A DNA stretch of 64,000 nucleotides, taken from NCBI GenBank assembly GCA_964655175.1, contig CAZZLY010000004.1, positions 1-64,000 on the forward strand. The letters run 5' to 3'. Below, one piece after another: positions 7,938 to 16,494 of the stretch. Position 1 is the stretch's first letter. The number at the start of each line of letters is the position of its first letter. A program made the translations under genes and the position numbers. Under the pieces are notes generated by a model. That model made no database searches. It was not told where the DNA came from and saw only the letters and a program-made list of their open reading frames with translations. The stretch is from JAIOPA01 sp964655175 (GTDB taxonomy: Bacteria > Eisenbacteria > RBG-16-71-46).

Positions 7938-8539
7938 TGTTCACCGGACTCATCGAGGAGCAGGGCCGCGTCGAGGCGGTCGAGGCGCGTCCCGACGGAC
8001 GGCGCTTCTGGATCGCCGCCACGCGCGTGCTCGAGGACGCCGCGATCGGCGACAGCATCGCGTGCTGCGGCTGCTGCCTCACCGTGGTCGAGCTCGCCCC
8101 CGGGCGGTTCGCGGTCGAGGCCGTGCCCGAGACGCTCGCGCGCACGACGCTCGGCGACTGGCGCGAGGGCTCGCGCGTGAACCTGGAACGATCGCTGCGA
8201 CTCGCGGATCGCCTGGGCGGTCACCTCGTCCAGGGCCACGTCGATGCGGTGGGCGAGGTGCTCGCCGTCACGCCCGAGGGCGACGGCTCGCGCATCGCGG
8301 TGAGCCTGCCCTCGGCGCTGCATCGTCTGGTCGCCATGAAGGGCAGCATCACCGTGGACGGCGTGAGTCTCACGGTGGCCGGTCTGGGCGCCGACCGGTT
8401 CGAAATCGCGTACATTCCCCACACCCTCGCGGTGACCGGGGCCGGGGACTACCGGCCGGGCACGCGGGTGAACCTCGAAGTGGACCTGTTGGCCCGCTAC
8501 CTCGCGCGCATGCTCGAGACCTCGGGCGAGGTGCGATGA
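7937..8539 (+). CDS. ribE: Riboflavin synthase alpha subunit
   Basis: The 200-residue enzyme dismutates two 6,7-dimethyl-8-ribityllumazine molecules into riboflavin and the pyrimidine precursor. It has the classical duplicated lumazine-binding barrel: MFTGLIEE at the N-terminus, first-half NLERSLRLADRLGGHLVQGHVD, and the second barrel with GVSLTV and NLEVDLLARY. The ATG shares one base with the ribD TGA and has GGAGG four bases upstream, so translation is coupled. It is often called ribC or ribE depending on species. Confidence 0.95.
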   Translation: MFTGLIEEQGRVEAVEARPDGRRFWIAATRVLEDAAIGDSIACCGCCLTVVELAPGRFAVEAVPETLARTTLGDWREGSRVNLERSLRLADRLGGHLVQGHVDAVGEVLAVTPEGDGSRIAVSLPSALHRLVAMKGSITVDGVSLTVAGLGADRFEIAYIPHTLAVTGAGDYRPGTRVNLEVDLLARYLARMLETSGEVR

Positions 8540-9849
8540 CCATGACCCCCGTGAAGACCGCTGGCCGCAAGGCTGTCGCGCGCCGATCCCGTCCGCGCCC
8601 TGCCGCGCGTGGGCGACGGGCCGCGTCCGACGCCGTGATGATCGGCGTCGACGAGGCGCTGCGTCGCATCGCCGCCGGCAAGCAGATCATCGTGGTGGAC
8701 GACCGCGATCGTGAGAACGAGGGCGACCTCGTGTTCGCCGCGCAGCACGCCACGCCGGGGCTCGTGAACTTCGCCGTCAAGCACGGGCGCGGCATCCTGT
8801 GCGCCGCGCTCGCGCCCGAGATCGCCGACCGACTCGACCTCAAGCTGCTCGTCTCGGACAACACGTCCAAGTACGGCACGCCGTTCACCGAGTCGGTGGA
8901 CGCGCGCCGTGGCACGAGCACCGGCACGTCGGCGTTCGATCGCTCGCGCACGCTGCGCATGCTCGCCAACCCGCGCGCGACCGCCGGCGACTTCGTGAAG
9001 CCGGGCCACATCTTCCCGTTGCGCGCGGTGCCGGGCGGCGTGCTGCGCCGTGCGGGCCACAGTGAGGCCGGCCCCGATCTGTGCCGGCTCGCCGGGCTCA
9101 AGCCGGCCGCCGCCGTGTGCGAGATCCTCGACGAGGACGGGCACATGATGCGCCTGCCCGCGCTCAAGCGGTTCGCGCGCACGCACGGGCTGGGCATCCT
9201 CACGATCGCCGACCTCATCGCGTGGCGGCGTCGGCGCGAGCAGCTCGTGAAGTCGGTGCTGCAGGTGCCGCTGCCGATCGCCGAGGGCGACTTCCGTCTG
9301 CACCTGTACGAGAGCCTGCTCGACGGTGGGGAGCACGTCGCGCTCGTCATGGGCAAGCTGTCGGGCAAGAAGCCCGCGCTCGTGCGCGTGCACTCGTCGT
9401 GCCTGACCGGCGACGTGTTCGGCTCGCAGCGCTGCGACTGCGGTCCGCAGCTGCACGCCGCGCTGCGTGCGATCGCCAAGCACGGCCACGGCGTGCTCTT
9501 GTACCTGCAGCAGGAGGGCCGCGGCATCGGGCTCGCCAACAAGCTGCGCGCCTACCAGCTCCAGGACAAGGGCTACGACACGGTCACCGCGAACCTCAAG
9601 CTGGGCTTCGCCGCCGACCTGCGCGATTACGGCATCGGGGCGCAGGTGCTGGCCGATCTGGGGCTGCGGCGCATCCATCTGCTCACCAACAATCCGCGCA
9701 AGGTCGTGGGGCTCGAGGCCTACGGCATCACGATCGAGAAGCGCGTGCCCGTGCAGATGAAGCCCACCAAGCACAATCGTCGGTATCTCTCGACCAAGCG
9801 CGACAAGCTCGGGCATCTGCTCGACCTGGTCGGCGGGGAGGACGCATGA
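8536..9849 (+). CDS. ribBA: Fused DHBP synthase / GTP cyclohydrolase II RibBA
   Basis: The 437-residue fusion makes both riboflavin precursors. Residues about 35-235 are 3,4-dihydroxy-2-butanone-4-phosphate synthase (VVDDRDRENEGDLVF acidic loop, SVDARRGTSTGTSAFDRSRT, PGHIFPL, AGHSEAGPDL). Residues about 240-437 are GTP cyclohydrolase II, with the zinc site C-x10-C-x-C in CLTGDVFGSQRCDCG and the GTP-binding QQEGRGIGLANK. An Arg/Lys-rich N-terminal extension of about 33 residues is longer than usual and has no clear function. ATG 8536 overlaps the ribE stop by 4 bp; a second in-frame ATG lies at 8542. Confidence 0.95.
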   Translation: MTMTPVKTAGRKAVARRSRPRPAARGRRAASDAVMIGVDEALRRIAAGKQIIVVDDRDRENEGDLVFAAQHATPGLVNFAVKHGRGILCAALAPEIADRLDLKLLVSDNTSKYGTPFTESVDARRGTSTGTSAFDRSRTLRMLANPRATAGDFVKPGHIFPLRAVPGGVLRRAGHSEAGPDLCRLAGLKPAAAVCEILDEDGHMMRLPALKRFARTHGLGILTIADLIAWRRRREQLVKSVLQVPLPIAEGDFRLHLYESLLDGGEHVALVMGKLSGKKPALVRVHSSCLTGDVFGSQRCDCGPQLHAALRAIAKHGHGVLLYLQQEGRGIGLANKLRAYQLQDKGYDTVTANLKLGFAADLRDYGIGAQVLADLGLRRIHLLTNNPRKVVGLEAYGITIEKRVPVQMKPTKHNRRYLSTKRDKLGHLLDLVGGEDA

Positions 9850-10292
9850 GCGGGGCCCGCTACGCGATCGTCGCGGCGCGCTGGAACGAGAAGTACGTGC
9901 AGCGCATGGTCGATGCGGCGCAGGCCACCCTGCGCGCGCAGGGCGTGCCCGAGACGAACGTGGATCTCACGTGGGTGCCGGGTAGCTACGAGCTGCCGGT
10001 GGCGGCCGCGTGGGCGGCCGATGCGGGCCGCGTGGACGCGGTGCTCGCGTTCGGCGTGCTCATCCGCGGCGAGACCGAGCACTTCCGGCTCGTGGCCGAG
10101 GCGGCGGCGCAGGGACTCATGCGCGTGGCGCTCGACACCGGCGTGCCGGTGTTGAACGGTGTGCTCGCGGTGTACGCCGCCGAGCAGGCCGAGGCGAGGT
10201 CGGGCGGCGAGCACGGCAACATGGGCGCGCAGGTCGCGTTGGCGGCGGTGCACATGGCGGGCCTGGCGGCCGCGCAGCGGAGCGCGGTGTGA
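9846..10292 (+). CDS. ribH: 6,7-dimethyl-8-ribityllumazine synthase
   Basis: The 148-residue protein condenses the pyrimidine and butanone phosphate to give lumazine, the substrate of RibE. It shows the phosphate and substrate pocket motifs PGSYELPVAA, GVLIRGETEHF with the catalytic-region His, and the closing NMGAQVALAA helix. The usual PVxFGVLT stretch is varied to PVLNGVLAVYAAEQA. Length matches the family. ATG 9846 overlaps the ribBA stop by 4 bp. Confidence 0.93.
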   Translation: MSGARYAIVAARWNEKYVQRMVDAAQATLRAQGVPETNVDLTWVPGSYELPVAAAWAADAGRVDAVLAFGVLIRGETEHFRLVAEAAAQGLMRVALDTGVPVLNGVLAVYAAEQAEARSGGEHGNMGAQVALAAVHMAGLAAAQRSAV

Positions 10293-10723
10293 GCGCCCCG
10301 ACCGGCATGCGCCGGCGTGCGCGCGAGGTGGCGTTCCGCGTCGCCTATCAGGCCGACATCGCGGGGGACTCGTACCCGGTGGCGTGGAAGCTGCGCCGCG
10401 AGGACGAGGCCGCGCTCACCGACGATCAGACCGAGCTCATCGAGGACCTCGTCGCGGCGCTCGAGGCGCGCGGTCCCGAAGTGGACGCCGCGATCACGAA
10501 CGCGTTGGACGCCAGCTGGTCGCTCACGCGTCTGGCGGCGACCGATCGCGCGGTGCTGCGCATCGGCGTGGCCGAGCTGCTCGCGCGACCGGGTTCCCCG
10601 GCGCGCGTCGTCCTGGACGAGTCGATCGACATGGCGAGCCACTACGGCAGCGACGGTTCGGGCGGCTTCGTGAACGGCGTGCTCGACAAGGTCGCGCGCA
10701 CGCTGCGGCCCGGCGAGTTCTGA
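10289..10723 (+). CDS. nusB: Transcription antitermination factor NusB
   Basis: The 144-residue all-helical protein binds boxA RNA with NusE (S10) in antitermination of rRNA operons. It starts with RRRAREVAFRVAYQAD, matching the conserved arginine-rich N-terminus, and ends in the NusB signature region VVLDESIDMASHYG, then GGFVNGVLDKVAR. GTG 10289 overlaps the ribH stop by 4 bp with GGAG six bases upstream; ATG 10307 is possible. Placement after ribH is a common bacterial arrangement. Confidence 0.93.
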   Translation: MSAPTGMRRRAREVAFRVAYQADIAGDSYPVAWKLRREDEAALTDDQTELIEDLVAALEARGPEVDAAITNALDASWSLTRLAATDRAVLRIGVAELLARPGSPARVVLDESIDMASHYGSDGSGGFVNGVLDKVARTLRPGEF

Positions 10724-11451
10724 TGCGTCACGCCCTCGTGAGCGACGTCCACGGCAACCTCGAGGCGCTGGAGGCGGTCCTCGCGGACCTCGCCACGCGC
10801 GGCGTGGACGACGTGGCGTGCCTGGGGGACTTCGTGGGTTACGGCGCGTCGCCCGACGCGTGCATCGATCGCCTTCGCCCGCACGTCGCGGTGTCGCTGC
10901 TCGGCAACCACGACGAGGCGGTGCTGCATCCCGAGTCGCTGGCGCACTTCAACCCGACCGCGGCCGAGGCGGCGCGTTGGACGCGCAGCGAGCTGTCGGG
11001 CGAGCACCTCGCGTGGCTCGCGACGCTGCCGCTGTCGGCCGTGTGGCACGGCGCGCGGCTCGTGCACGCCTCGCCGATCGCGCCCGAAGCCTGGACCTAT
11101 CTGCAGGACGCCACCGACGCGACGCAGCAGTTCGCGGGCTTCAGCGAGGCGCTGTGCTTCGTGGGGCACACGCACGCGCCGGTCGTGTTCGTGGCCGCGC
11201 CCGGCGCGCCGACGCAGGCGCTGCGCGAGCCGTTCGTGACCTTGCGCCCCGGGGCGCGCCACCTCGTGGTGGTGCCCAGCGTGGGGCAGCCGCGCGATCA
11301 CGACCCGCGCGCGGGGTATCTGATCTGGGATGATGCGGCGGGCACGCTGGAATGCGTGCGCGTCGCCTACGACGTGGATGGCGCGGCCGCGCGCATCCGT
11401 GGAGCGGGACTGCCCCCGCGACTGGCCGACCGGCTGGCGCACGGGGTCTAG
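10723..11451 (+). CDS. Calcineurin-like metallophosphoesterase
   Basis: The 242-residue protein carries the full two-metal phosphoesterase set: SDVHGN at the N-terminus, GDFVGYG, GNHDE and GHTHAP. It most resembles the short cytoplasmic YfcE/MJ0936-type family of phosphodiesterases and phosphatases. The substrate cannot be read from sequence. The ATG shares one base with the nusB stop. No signal peptide. Confidence 0.88.
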   Translation: MRHALVSDVHGNLEALEAVLADLATRGVDDVACLGDFVGYGASPDACIDRLRPHVAVSLLGNHDEAVLHPESLAHFNPTAAEAARWTRSELSGEHLAWLATLPLSAVWHGARLVHASPIAPEAWTYLQDATDATQQFAGFSEALCFVGHTHAPVVFVAAPGAPTQALREPFVTLRPGARHLVVVPSVGQPRDHDPRAGYLIWDDAAGTLECVRVAYDVDGAAARIRGAGLPPRLADRLAHGV

Positions 11452-11459
11452 GAGGAACG

Positions 11460-12236
11460 ATGGCGCGCGTCTCGACGCTCGATCACTGGGAGTCGTACTG
11501 GAAGGGCCATTCGCAGGACATCGACGACACGTACTCGACCGGTGGTCGGCTCGTGCGTGAGGCGCTCGCGGACGGCCCGGTGCAGGGCAAGCTCGTCATG
11601 GAGATCGGCGCGGGTTCGGGCCGCGACCTGCTCGAACTGGCGCGCATGGGCGCCAAGGGCATCGTGCTCGACTACTCGCCGGCGTCGCTGCGACTGGTGA
11701 AGCAGCAGGCCGAGGCGCAGGGCGTCCCGGTGATGTTCGTGCAGGCCGACGCGACGCGCATGCCGTTCCGCGACGGCGCGATCGACGTGTCGTTCCATCA
11801 GGGGCTGCTCGAGCACTTCCGCGACCCGATGCCGTTGCTGCGCGAGAACGCGCGCATCACGCGCTCGGGCGGCCGCGTGCTCGTGGACGTGCCGCAGACC
11901 TATCACCTGTACACGGTGATGAAGAACCTGCTCATCCTGATGAACCGCTGGTTCGCTGGCTGGGAGACGCAGTTCACCGTGGACCAGCTCGAGCGACTCG
12001 TGCGCGAGTCCGGGCTCGAGGTCGTGCGCAGCTACGGCGACTGGATGGTGCCGGGGCTGGCGTACCGCGTCACGCGCGAGGTGCTCAAGCGCGGTCTCGG
12101 GATCAAGCTGCCGCTGCATCCCAAGGGGCCCGCGTTCTGGTCGAACGGCTGGGACGCGTTCCGCGCCGGGCTGCGCGGGCAGCGCTGGGCGCTCAACACC
12201 TGCCACGTGATCGGGACGGTCGGACGCCGCACGTGA
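11460..12236 (+). CDS. Class I SAM-dependent methyltransferase
   Basis: The 258-residue protein has the SAM-binding motif I VMEIGAGSGRDLLELA near residues 45-60, acidic motif II (LDYSP) and motif IV/V HQGLLEHFRDP. It belongs to the Methyltransf_11/25 type. Start ATG 11460 is fixed by AGGAGG at 11450-11455, an unusually strong ribosome site for this locus, which overlaps the upstream TAG. It opens the glycan gene run, so a sugar or lipid substrate is likely but unproven. Confidence 0.85.
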   Translation: MARVSTLDHWESYWKGHSQDIDDTYSTGGRLVREALADGPVQGKLVMEIGAGSGRDLLELARMGAKGIVLDYSPASLRLVKQQAEAQGVPVMFVQADATRMPFRDGAIDVSFHQGLLEHFRDPMPLLRENARITRSGGRVLVDVPQTYHLYTVMKNLLILMNRWFAGWETQFTVDQLERLVRESGLEVVRSYGDWMVPGLAYRVTREVLKRGLGIKLPLHPKGPAFWSNGWDAFRAGLRGQRWALNTCHVIGTVGRRT

Positions 12237-13351
12237 GTCGCCACCTGCTCGCCATCAACTTCCGCGACCCCGCCAACCCCGAGGCCGGCGGGGCGGAGCT
12301 GCATCTGGAGCACGTGCTGCTCGATGCGGTGAAGCGCGGCTGGCGCGTGACGTGGCTCGTCGCGGGCTTCGCGGGCGGGGCGGCCGAATCCGAGCACAAG
12401 GGCATGCGCATCGTGCGCCGCGGCACCTGGTGGAACTTCAACTTCATCGTGCCCGGCGTGCTCGCGCGCGAGTTCTCCGGCGCGCACGCGCCCGACCTCA
12501 TCGTCGAGGACGTCAACAAGGTGCCGTGCTACACGCCGTGGTTCACGCGCGTGCCCGTGGCGGTCATCGTGCCGCACCTGTTCGGAACCACCGTGTACCG
12601 CGAGGCGAACCCGCTCGTCGCGACCTACGTCGTCGCGATGGAGGCGTTGATCCCGCACGCGTACCGCGGCTGCCGATTCGTGGCGATCTCCGAGAGCACG
12701 CGCGACGACCTCGTCGCGCGCGGCATCCCGCGCGAGGCGATCACCGTGGTGCACTGCGGGCTCGATCACGCGCGCTACCACCACGACCCGGCGGTGCCCA
12801 AGGCGAGCGTCCCCACGCTGACGTTCGTGGGCCGACTGCGGCGCTACAAGGGTCTCGACTGGGTGCTGCGCGCGCTGCCCGGCGTGCGCGCGCGCGTCCC
12901 CGACGTGCGCCTCGAGATCATCGGCGACGGCCCTTACGGCGCCGCCCTCGAGGCCGAGGTCGCGCGCCGCGGCTTGAGCGAGGCGGTGCGGTTCCTGGGC
13001 TTCATGCCGGGCGCCGAGAAGGTGCGGCACCTGCAGGCCTCGTGGGGCGTGCTGCAGCCGAGCCCCAAGGAGGGCTGGGGGCTCACGGTGGTCGAATCGT
13101 CGGCGTGCGGCACCGCGGTGATCGCGAGCGACGCACCGGGCCTGCGCGATTCGGTGCGGCGCGACGAGACGGGGCTGCTCGTGCCCTACGACGACACCGC
13201 CGCGCTCACCGAGGCCATGGTGCGACTGCTCACCGACGGGGCGCTGCGGCAGCGGCTCGAGGCCGCCGGCCCGCCGTGGGCCGCACGATTCCGCTGGGAC
13301 GATTGCGGGCATCGCTCGATGGCCGCGTTGACGGGGGAGGGGGACGCGTGA
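12233..13351 (+). CDS. GT4-family glycosyltransferase
   Basis: The 372-residue protein has the two Rossmann domains of a retaining GT4 enzyme. The N-terminal domain opens with LLAINFRDP and the GGAELHLEHV acceptor-side helix. The donor domain carries FVGRLRRYKGLDW and the E-x7-E motif in PKEGWGLTVVESSACG. It has no membrane segment. GTG 12233 overlaps the methyltransferase stop by 4 bp. Donor and acceptor are unknown. Confidence 0.88.
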   Translation: MSRHLLAINFRDPANPEAGGAELHLEHVLLDAVKRGWRVTWLVAGFAGGAAESEHKGMRIVRRGTWWNFNFIVPGVLAREFSGAHAPDLIVEDVNKVPCYTPWFTRVPVAVIVPHLFGTTVYREANPLVATYVVAMEALIPHAYRGCRFVAISESTRDDLVARGIPREAITVVHCGLDHARYHHDPAVPKASVPTLTFVGRLRRYKGLDWVLRALPGVRARVPDVRLEIIGDGPYGAALEAEVARRGLSEAVRFLGFMPGAEKVRHLQASWGVLQPSPKEGWGLTVVESSACGTAVIASDAPGLRDSVRRDETGLLVPYDDTAALTEAMVRLLTDGALRQRLEAAGPPWAARFRWDDCGHRSMAALTGEGDA

Positions 13352-14343
13352 GCGCACCGACCTCGTGGCGCACCGCACTGCTGCTCGCGGCCAAGATGGT
13401 CGTGAGCGTGGCGCTGTTGTGGTTCCTGTTCCATCGCCTGCAGTGGGCGAACATCGGGCCCACGCTGGGGCACGCCGACCCGCGCTGGGTCGCGGCCGCT
13501 GCGGGACTGCTCATCCTGAGCAACCTGCTCGCGTCGTACCAGTGGTCGCGATTGCTCGGCGCGGTGGACATCGGGCTGCCGTTCTGGAAGGTCGCGGCCT
13601 ACTACCACGTGGGGCTGTTCTTCAACAACTTCCTGCCCGCCAACGTGGGCGGCGACTTCGCGCGCACGCTCGACGCGTCGCGCAGCGGCGCCTCGCGCGC
13701 GACCGCACTCAGCACCGTGGTGCTCGATCGGCTCATCGGCACGGTGGCGCTGGGGGGCATCGCGGTGTTCACCACGCTGCCGGCGATCGACCACTTCCAT
13801 CTCGCCGCCGCCTACGCCGGTGTGCTGGCGTTCTTCGCCGTCGCCGTGCTCATGCTGCGCGCGGTGCTCGAGCCGCGCGTGCTCGCGGCGGTCGAGCGGC
13901 TGTTCTCACGGATCGGGCTCGCCCGGCTGTCGCCCGCGCTCGCCGAGATGGCGCAGCGGCTGGTGGCCTTCCGCGGCCGCCGCGGGCTGCTCGTGGAGCT
14001 GTTCGGCGTGGCCACGGTGGTCCAGGTCATGCGCATCGGCGTGCACGTGCTGTTCGCGCAGGCGCTGGGCCTGCACGTGGACACGGCCTTCTTCTTCCTT
14101 TTTGTCCCGCTGCTGGCGGTGTTAGTCTCGCTGCCCATCTCGTTGAACGGCATCGGGGTACGCGAGGGCGCGGGCATGTTCCTGTTCGGGCTCGTCGGGC
14201 TGGATCAGCCCAGCGCGTTCGCCCTGCAGTTCGGCACCTATCTTGTGGCCGTCGGGGTCAGTACCCTCGGCGGGTTGGTGTTCCTGGCGCGCATTCCCAG
14301 CCGCCGGGCGGAGTCCCGCAACTCTCGGAGGTCCTCGGAATGA
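13348..14343 (+). CDS. Lysylphosphatidylglycerol synthase TM-region / YbhN-AglD family membrane protein
   Basis: The 331-residue protein has about seven to eight hydrophobic segments and the family motifs FFNNFLPANVGGDFARTL and LPISLNGIGVREG. The family (PF03706) covers the flippase-like half of MprF, and AglD/YbhN proteins often found next to dolichol-phosphate sugar transferases. It lacks the soluble aminoacyltransferase half, so lipid aminoacylation is unlikely; a role in moving or presenting lipid-linked sugars is the usual guess. GTG start with a 4-bp overlap. Confidence 0.85.
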   Translation: MSAPTSWRTALLLAAKMVVSVALLWFLFHRLQWANIGPTLGHADPRWVAAAAGLLILSNLLASYQWSRLLGAVDIGLPFWKVAAYYHVGLFFNNFLPANVGGDFARTLDASRSGASRATALSTVVLDRLIGTVALGGIAVFTTLPAIDHFHLAAAYAGVLAFFAVAVLMLRAVLEPRVLAAVERLFSRIGLARLSPALAEMAQRLVAFRGRRGLLVELFGVATVVQVMRIGVHVLFAQALGLHVDTAFFFLFVPLLAVLVSLPISLNGIGVREGAGMFLFGLVGLDQPSAFALQFGTYLVAVGVSTLGGLVFLARIPSRRAESRNSRRSSE

Positions 14344-16490
14344 ACCCGACCCGGCGTCTGGCCGCGGTGGTCTCGGTCGCCGTCTTCCTGTGCGCGGCGA
14401 TCGTCTACTTCCTCACCCTGACGCCGACCGTGCCGTTCTGGGATTCCGGCGAGTTCATCGCCGTCGGCAAGATCCTCGGTGTGCCGCACCCGCCGGGGAC
14501 GCCGTTCTTCGTGCTGCTCGCGCGCATCGCCACGCTGGTGCCGTGGGCGAGCGACGCGCAGCGCGTCAACGGTCTGTCGGCGGTCGCCGCCGCGCTCGCG
14601 GTGTTCTTCACCTACCTCGTGACGCTGCGGCTCGTGCGTCTGGCGCAGGGCGAGGAGCGGCAGCCGTGGCACGAGTGGGTCGCGATCGCCGCCGCTGCGA
14701 CGGGCGCACTGATGCTCGCGTTCTCGGACACGTTCTGGGACAACTCGATCGAGGCCGAGGTCTATCAGCTCATGAGCCTCGCCCAGATCCTCGTGGTCTG
14801 GCTGGGCCTGCGTTGGTGGGAGGCGCATCGCGTCAAGCCCACGGTGGGACCGCTGCTGCTCGCCACCTACGTNNNNNNNNNNNNNNNNNNNNNNNNNNNN
14901 NNNNNNNNNNNNNNNNNNNNNNNNNNNNNNNNNNNNNNNNNNNNNNNNNNNNNNNNNNNNNNNNNNNNNNNNCTGTCGGTGCAGCTCGACAAGGAGTTCT
15001 GGCGCTACTTCAGCCGGCAGTGGCCGCTGTGGCCGTCGGACCGCCTGTGGGTCGCGCTGCTGCCCCTGCTGCTGGGTCTCGTGGGCGGCGTGTGGCAGAT
15101 GCGGCGCGACCTCAAGGGTTTCGCGCTCACGTTCGTGTTCCTCGGGTTGTCCACCGTGGGCATGATCGTGTTCCTCAACTTCTCGGCCAAGGAAGTGCGC
15201 GACCGCGATTACTTCTTCCAGAGCGGCTTCCACGCCTACGCCATCTGGATCGGTCTCGGGGTGGCGTGGCTCGTGCAGTGGGTGCGGGAGTCGTTCGCGG
15301 CCGAGGCCTCGCGCAAGTGGGCCACGATCGTGACCGCGGCGATCCTGGTCGCGCAGCCGGTGCTGCTCGCGCGCAACCTGTGGCACGAGCACGATCGCAG
15401 CGGCAACTACATCGCCCGTGACTACGCCTACAACATGCTCGTGAACCTGGCGCCCAACGCGTTCATGTTCACGAACGGCGACAACGACACGTTCCCGCTC
15501 TGGTACATCCAGCAGGTCGAGGGCTTCCGCAAGGACGTCCGCATCGTGAACCTGTCGCTCCTCAACACCGACTGGTACATCCGTCAGTTGCGCGACGAGG
15601 AGCCCAAGGTGCCGATCACGCTCGACGACCGCACGATCGACGTGCTCGGCGCCGGTGCGTTCCAGGACGAGTCCGGCAAAATCATCTACACGAACGATTA
15701 CATGGTGCGGCACATCATGACCAACGCCCTGACCGACAGTGGCTGGGTCAAGCAGCCGTACTTCGCCGTGACCGTGCCGCAGGACTTCGGCTACCAGAAG
15801 TACTTCCTGCAGCAGGGCATCGTGCAGAAGGTGCTGCGCGATTCCACGTTGGCCGGGTTGGACGTCGAGGCCACGCGCAAGGCCATGTACGAGACCTACC
15901 GCTATCGCGGCCTGCTCACCGCCGACGGTAGCTGGGACCCCAAGGTCTACAAGGACGACAACGCGCAGAACCTGTCGAAGAATTACGCGTTCGCGCACGT
16001 GCAGCTGGCGCAGGAGTACAAGCGCCGGCAGGACTTCCCCAAGGCGATCGCCGAGATGGAGCGCGTCGTGCGCATGTTCCCCACGTGGGTCGAGATCCAG
16101 TTGCCGTTGGGCGGGATCTACCTGGCGACGGGGGATTCGACGAAGGCGTGGGCGTTCTACGACGACCTCGTGAAGCGCGCGCCCATGAGCGCCGACGCGC
16201 ACTACTACCGCGGGGCCTCGCTCGGCTACCGTGACAAGGTCGCCGAGGCCATCGAGGAATTCCGTCGCGCGATCAAGCTCGACCCGGAGTTCGGCTACGC
16301 CTACTACGACCTGTACGGCACGCTCATGCAGGCCGGGCGGGTCCCGGAGGCGGCCGACGTCCTGCGCGAGTGGGTGAACCGCCATCCCGACGACCAGCAG
16401 AGCGCGCAGCGACTGCGGCAGACCGAGGACCTCATGCGGCAGGGTGGGGGCTCACCGCTGGGCGACCCGAACCTCGCGAGGCCGCGCTGA
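14340..16490 (+). CDS. DUF2723 (TMEM260-like) membrane glycosyltransferase with C-terminal TPRs, interrupted by assembly gap
   Basis: The N-terminal half shows the DUF2723 hallmarks: TVPFWDSGEFIAVGKILGV, then PHPPGTPFF and later FSDTFWDNSIEAEVYQL. Its eukaryotic relative TMEM260 is a protein O-mannosyltransferase of the GT-C type, so a lipid-linked-sugar-dependent transferase is a reasonable inference. After the gap come further membrane segments, RDRDYFFQSGFHAYAIWIG, an extracytoplasmic domain with NGDNDTFPLWYIQQ, and at least three TPR-like repeats at the C-terminus. The frame happens to stay open through 100 N, but family members usually have some hundreds of residues between these parts, so the real gene is longer than it looks. 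Confidence 0.82.
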   Translation: MNPTRRLAAVVSVAVFLCAAIVYFLTLTPTVPFWDSGEFIAVGKILGVPHPPGTPFFVLLARIATLVPWASDAQRVNGLSAVAAALAVFFTYLVTLRLVRLAQGEERQPWHEWVAIAAAATGALMLAFSDTFWDNSIEAEVYQLMSLAQILVVWLGLRWWEAHRVKPTVGPLLLATYXXXXXXXXXXXXXXXXXXXXXXXXXXXXXXXXXXLSVQLDKEFWRYFSRQWPLWPSDRLWVALLPLLLGLVGGVWQMRRDLKGFALTFVFLGLSTVGMIVFLNFSAKEVRDRDYFFQSGFHAYAIWIGLGVAWLVQWVRESFAAEASRKWATIVTAAILVAQPVLLARNLWHEHDRSGNYIARDYAYNMLVNLAPNAFMFTNGDNDTFPLWYIQQVEGFRKDVRIVNLSLLNTDWYIRQLRDEEPKVPITLDDRTIDVLGAGAFQDESGKIIYTNDYMVRHIMTNALTDSGWVKQPYFAVTVPQDFGYQKYFLQQGIVQKVLRDSTLAGLDVEATRKAMYETYRYRGLLTADGSWDPKVYKDDNAQNLSKNYAFAHVQLAQEYKRRQDFPKAIAEMERVVRMFPTWVEIQLPLGGIYLATGDSTKAWAFYDDLVKRAPMSADAHYYRGASLGYRDKVAEAIEEFRRAIKLDPEFGYAYYDLYGTLMQAGRVPEAADVLREWVNRHPDDQQSAQRLRQTEDLMRQGGGSPLGDPNLARPR
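14873..14972. other. Assembly gap (100 N)
   Basis: Exactly 100 unknown bases, the conventional placeholder for a gap of unknown length, inside the DUF2723 gene. Sequence and length here are not known. Confidence 0.99.
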
Positions 16491-16494
16491 TCCC

